The translations under genes and the position numbers were made by a program. Shown in pieces: positions 21,712 to 24,472 of a DNA stretch of 24,472 bases. The first letter of the stretch is position 1; every line of letters starts with the position of its first letter. The DNA is from a virus: positions 1 through 24,472 of IMG/VR virus record IMGVR_UViG_3300037993_000184; one strand, written 5' to 3'. Below the pieces are notes generated by a model. That model made no database searches. It worked only from the letters and a program-made list of their open reading frames with translations, and was not told where the DNA came from.

Positions 21712-22962
21712 ATGCCCCAAGACCCATTGTATGGACTTATTGACGCAGCGGAACTCGAAGCGGTGCGCGTAGGTGTCTTGTTCAACTGTTTATTCGTCGG
21801 GACTCCCTTCCAAGCGAAGTTACGTCGTGCAGGCGTATGGGACCCATTCCTTGGCGGCGCTGGAATGAGAGAGAACATCCTCTACGGTCGCACGCAGTAT
21901 GCTGCCGTTGACTCTGGCCAAACCGTGACGGTGACTGCGCAGCAGATCAACACCGGCATCAAGTTCCTGCCCAAGTTCTACGCGGCATGGTGGCCGATGG
22001 ACGATGCGCTGTACGATGATGGCTCGGGAACGGGCGGTGTCATCAATTCTGGACCTCCAACGATCATCGACGAGTACCAAGCCTACATGGAAAATATGGT
22101 GCTTGGCTTGAATACGGCGTTGGAAATGGACTCATTCCGTCACGGCCAGCCATCGAGCGGCGCGTACATTTCCGACAACCGCATCAAGGCAATCAACGGA
22201 TTGGACGAAGCGCTGAATAACGGCATCGACCCGTCCATTTACGGCAACCGCTATACCACCTACGGCGGTCAACAGCGCAACGGCTCCATTGGAATAGCGC
22301 TGAATTCGACGCCACTCTATCTTGGCAACGGCGGAACTCCGGGCCAGATCGACTTCGCGGCCATGACGCAGTTGAAGGCGCAATGCACGGTTACGGGCGG
22401 AAACCCGGACTTGGGCATTACCAACACCTTCGGCTATGCGGCGATCTCGATTGCGCTCGATGCCCAGCGCCGGGATGTAAGCAACAAAAACCACGACATA
22501 GCGTGGCGTGGATTCAACTTCGACGGCATCGACATTTACGCCGATCCTCTGGCACCATCCGCACAGGCGCAAAACTATATCCCGCTTGCTCCCGCAGACG
22601 CGGGGCAAGGCAACGCCAACTTGCAGGACGGCGTGGGTTCAAGCACGCAGACAATATCGTTTACCACCCCGCAGTTCTACAACGGAAACGTGGCGGTATC
22701 GTTCTCGCCAACCAATTCGAACCTTCCGTCAAACACAACGATTCAGCCATCGGAATATCTGGCTTTCTTGGAGACGAGTTCATTCAAGGTTCGTCCCACC
22801 AACAAGAGTGGATGGAACTACGGAATCCGCAGAGCGCCGATGCCGAACAACGTGTCCATCGATGCCATCTTCATGCGCGTGAGCACGAACCTATACAATT
22901 GCCAACCCAAACATTCCGCCTACGCGTTTGGGTTTAACAGCGGCATCTTCAACAACGGGTAA
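21712..22962 (+). CDS. Major capsid protein (probable)
   Basis: A 416-residue protein beginning MPQDPLYGLIDAAELEAVRV, with a beta-rich composition high in Asn, Gly and Thr and segments such as NTGIKFLPKFYAAWW and DIAWRGFNFDGIDIYADP that fit an HK97-type capsid. It follows the scaffold gene and has a good SD (AGGAGA). No signal for cleavage at a defined N-terminal site is evident. The call rests on position, size and composition rather than a diagnostic motif. Confidence 0.75.
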   Translation: MPQDPLYGLIDAAELEAVRVGVLFNCLFVGTPFQAKLRRAGVWDPFLGGAGMRENILYGRTQYAAVDSGQTVTVTAQQINTGIKFLPKFYAAWWPMDDALYDDGSGTGGVINSGPPTIIDEYQAYMENMVLGLNTALEMDSFRHGQPSSGAYISDNRIKAINGLDEALNNGIDPSIYGNRYTTYGGQQRNGSIGIALNSTPLYLGNGGTPGQIDFAAMTQLKAQCTVTGGNPDLGITNTFGYAAISIALDAQRRDVSNKNHDIAWRGFNFDGIDIYADPLAPSAQAQNYIPLAPADAGQGNANLQDGVGSSTQTISFTTPQFYNGNVAVSFSPTNSNLPSNTTIQPSEYLAFLETSSFKVRPTNKSGWNYGIRRAPMPNNVSIDAIFMRVSTNLYNCQPKHSAYAFGFNSGIFNNG

Positions 22963-22980
22963 GCAACGGGTAGCAAGGAA

Positions 22981-23031
22981 ATGATCGACAGCGTGAGCGA
23001 CGAAATTCAGCCAGCGCGGAAGGAGAACTAA
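22981..23031 (+). CDS. 16-codon minicistron
   Basis: ATG 22981 follows AAGGA closely and encodes MIDSVSDEIQPARKEN; the stop TAA ends 1 base before the TTG at 23033. Its C-terminal codons contain the SD of the next gene, so it could couple translation, or it may be chance. Confidence 0.3.
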   Translation: MIDSVSDEIQPARKEN

Positions 23032-23032
23032 A

Positions 23033-23893
23033 TTGCCTTTTCAACCAATAATCCCTATTTGGGGCGGATTGAACAACGCAAACTCTGCATCAGCAACCGG
23101 TCTGCTTGACTCCGTTACTGGCCAGCAATACAACACAGGCGGCTTGGATCGTGGCGACTACTTCGATCTCACGGAGCAACAGGCTAATTCCCTGTCCGTA
23201 ACGACCACGGGATTGTGCCACGCGGGACGCTATCGCTACGTTCAAGTCGATTCTGGCGCAAATACCGCGAACGTGAAGACGGGAACGGTCGGTTACCTGC
23301 GCTCAGGAACATTTGTGCAGGCCGTGCAGACGATCACGGTGGGTTCCGGTCAGACCGCAGGCACCTACACCATCAATGCGACGGTCGGAAGCGGCGGTGG
23401 GGCTGGTGCTTCCATCCAAGTTGTCGTCGGCTCTGCAGGAACCATCACTGGAAATCCTGCGGTGCTCAATGGCGGTTCTGGCTACGTTTCCGCGCCAACT
23501 TTCAGCCTGACAGCTTTGGGCGGATCAGCAGGAACGCTTTCCGTTCAGTTGAACACCACGCCGAACACCGTCACAAGCGCAGACCAGATTGGGGCCTCGA
23601 TTCCAACAGCAATTCCTGTGCGTCCGGTGGTCTTTCTGAACTCGATCACTCCGGGCAACTACGGATTCATTCAGGAGTTGGGAGTGGCGACAGTTCTTGC
23701 CAAGAACAGTGTCGGCACCGCAGCCATCGGAGCGTATGTGAACGCTGTCACAACCGACAATGGCGTAGTCACCACGACGGCGCAATCCGGCTCGCCCATC
23801 GGATCGACAATCGGCGTGGCAATCGATACTCCGGCCAACTCGATTCTGTTCAAGGTTCAACTCGGCTACGCTTGCATGGTTGTGCAGGACTAA
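23033..23893 (+). CDS. Beta-rich virion protein
   Basis: A TTG start at 23033 has GGAAGGAG 7 bases upstream. The 286 residues begin MPFQPIIPIWGG and contain a central repeat-like GGSGYVSAPTFSLTALGG of the G-x-GY-x-SAPT type seen in surface-exposed beta domains of phage structural proteins. The C terminus has a second beta region ending QLGYACMVVQD. A decoration, head-fibre or stabilising protein is likely from position after the capsid gene. Confidence 0.65.
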   Translation: MPFQPIIPIWGGLNNANSASATGLLDSVTGQQYNTGGLDRGDYFDLTEQQANSLSVTTTGLCHAGRYRYVQVDSGANTANVKTGTVGYLRSGTFVQAVQTITVGSGQTAGTYTINATVGSGGGAGASIQVVVGSAGTITGNPAVLNGGSGYVSAPTFSLTALGGSAGTLSVQLNTTPNTVTSADQIGASIPTAIPVRPVVFLNSITPGNYGFIQELGVATVLAKNSVGTAAIGAYVNAVTTDNGVVTTTAQSGSPIGSTIGVAIDTPANSILFKVQLGYACMVVQD

Positions 23894-23904
23894 GGAGACG
23901 CTCG

Positions 23905-24237
23905 ATGATTCTCACAATGGTCAACGGGTACCCGGACTATATAGGCTATCGCCAAGCGTTTGCCGGATACGGAACGGGACCCACGTCTTACGATGCTACG
24001 ACGGGTGATGTGGTTACGCTCTCCAATAACCGAAGGTTTATCGATGTACTCTTCGGCGGTGTACAGTCGTTGAGCGGAACTTACACCGTATTTGCGAGAC
24101 CGTCCGGATCGGGCGAACGACAAACGTGGGCGCTGCACTGGTTCACAACGGCTAACATGACGGAGGTTACAACAGTAAGCGCGACAAACCTCTCAGCAGA
24201 GACGGTGCAGATCGGCGGGTTCTGCGGACAGTTCTAA
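23905..24237 (+). CDS. 110-aa beta-rich virion protein
   Basis: ATG 23905 follows TAAGGAG. The 110 residues begin MILTMVNGYPDYIGYRQAFA and are Gly/Thr/Ser-rich with aromatic residues (RQTWALHWFTTANMTE), ending GGFCGQF. The same frame is open back to 23215, but that part overlaps the previous gene in another phase and has no SD. Probably a small structural protein; no family is recognised. Confidence 0.6.
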   Translation: MILTMVNGYPDYIGYRQAFAGYGTGPTSYDATTGDVVTLSNNRRFIDVLFGGVQSLSGTYTVFARPSGSGERQTWALHWFTTANMTEVTTVSATNLSAETVQIGGFCGQF

Positions 24238-24255
24238 ACAAGAATTTTTAACGGA

Positions 24256-24333
24256 GTCTGTATTCCCCTCCCGGTTGCAGACAAATTGACGCCCTCTGTG
24301 GGTTCCGTCTCGCGGCGGCTTACAGGGGGCGTC
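24256..24333 (+). ncRNA. Second structured leader
   Basis: GTCTG (24256-24260) pairs with CAGAC (24278-24282). GACGCCCTCTGT (24288-24299) pairs with ACAGGGGGCGTC (24322-24333), 12 pairs with one U-G, and its loop holds CCG/CGG. Twelve bases on, the sequence TCCAAACGCAAAGGAG resembles the region before the first basic gene, with its SD at 24355-24360. Occlusion of the SD is less clear here. Confidence 0.55.
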
Positions 24334-24369
24334 GCAATAAGAAGTCCAAACGCAAAGGAGAAAAAGCTC

Positions 24370-24472
24370 ATGGCAAAGAAAAAGTCAACGAAAGCGCATC
24401 TTGCAGTAGCTTCCATGCCGAAGGGCAGACAGTGGGCGCACAAGAAGACTGGCAAGGCAAAGCCCAAGAATC
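24370..24472 (+). CDS. Second small basic protein (3' end outside window)
   Basis: ATG 24370 starts MAKKKSTKAHLAVASMPKGR and remains Lys/Arg-rich for 34 residues to the window edge, with no acidic residue. The start and ribosome region are close to those of the 35-aa basic gene. A DNA- or RNA-binding role is inferred from charge. Confidence 0.65.
   Translation, partial: MAKKKSTKAHLAVASMPKGRQWAHKKTGKAKPKN

Noticed and set aside
23215-24237. 340-aa frame overlapping the two virion genes
   Set aside because: Its first part is the shifted frame of the beta-rich gene; only the part from ATG 23905, with an SD, looks real.
24238-24250. Terminator after the 110-aa gene
   Set aside because: Only a 4-bp TTCT/AGAA stem precedes the T run; too weak to call.

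Overview
The window is an internal segment of a tailed double-stranded DNA bacteriophage genome (Caudoviricetes-type), or possibly a prophage. The support is a large terminase, a portal-like protein, a scaffold-like protein, a probable major capsid protein, two free-standing homing endonucleases, and dense small genes with ATGA/GTGA overlaps. No tRNA, rRNA, integrase, insertion sequence or CRISPR array was seen. The host cannot be named. SD-type ribosome sites and TTGACA/TATAAT-like promoters point to a bacterium. A GGNAR..LSPERRSEIAKEA motif in one protein is, from memory, common in soil Acidobacteriota and relatives, which is only a weak hint.

Layout. (1) 1-893, minus strand: 5' part of a MoxR-like AAA+ ATPase running off the left edge. 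(2) 894-2147: 1.25 kb divergent non-coding region with C-rich then G-rich halves, GC hairpins and operator-like palindromes; a candidate control region or origin. (3) 2148-8042, plus strand: early/accessory operon with several zinc-ribbon proteins, a nested ORF, DUF3310, ThyX, an XRE-sigma4-zinc-ribbon protein, two tiny membrane proteins, and a pair of genes sharing a C-terminal segment. (4) 8062-9304: promoter, small HTH regulator, Ig-like protein with two possible starts, exported coiled-coil protein. (5) 9301-12142: small-terminase candidate and large terminase. (6) 12152-13114: near-leaderless promoter, RHH regulator, a protein with a C-terminal glycine loop that could be RAMP-like, then a 100-bp in-phase NNGGY pentanucleotide array bounded by hairpins. 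(7) 13165-15941: accessory proteins, including one with a Tat-type signal and a DUF551 protein. (8) 16013-24472: head module with portal, small gene, inserted minus-strand HNH endonuclease, structured leader RNA with an occluded ribosome site, 35-aa basic protein, scaffold, LAGLIDADG endonuclease, major capsid, two further virion-type proteins, and a second structured leader with a second small basic gene.

How it fits together. The right half packages DNA and builds heads. The left half is nucleotide metabolism (ThyX, DUF3310) and transcription control (XRE-sigma4, zinc ribbons, HTH, RHH). Recurrent TTGACA promoters and a GCGCAG(G/A)ATAA box lie ahead of the early genes and the head genes and may couple their timing. 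The most unusual elements are the pentanucleotide array with its upstream gene, the SD-occluding leader ahead of the 35-aa basic protein, and the 80-aa ORF nested in another gene.
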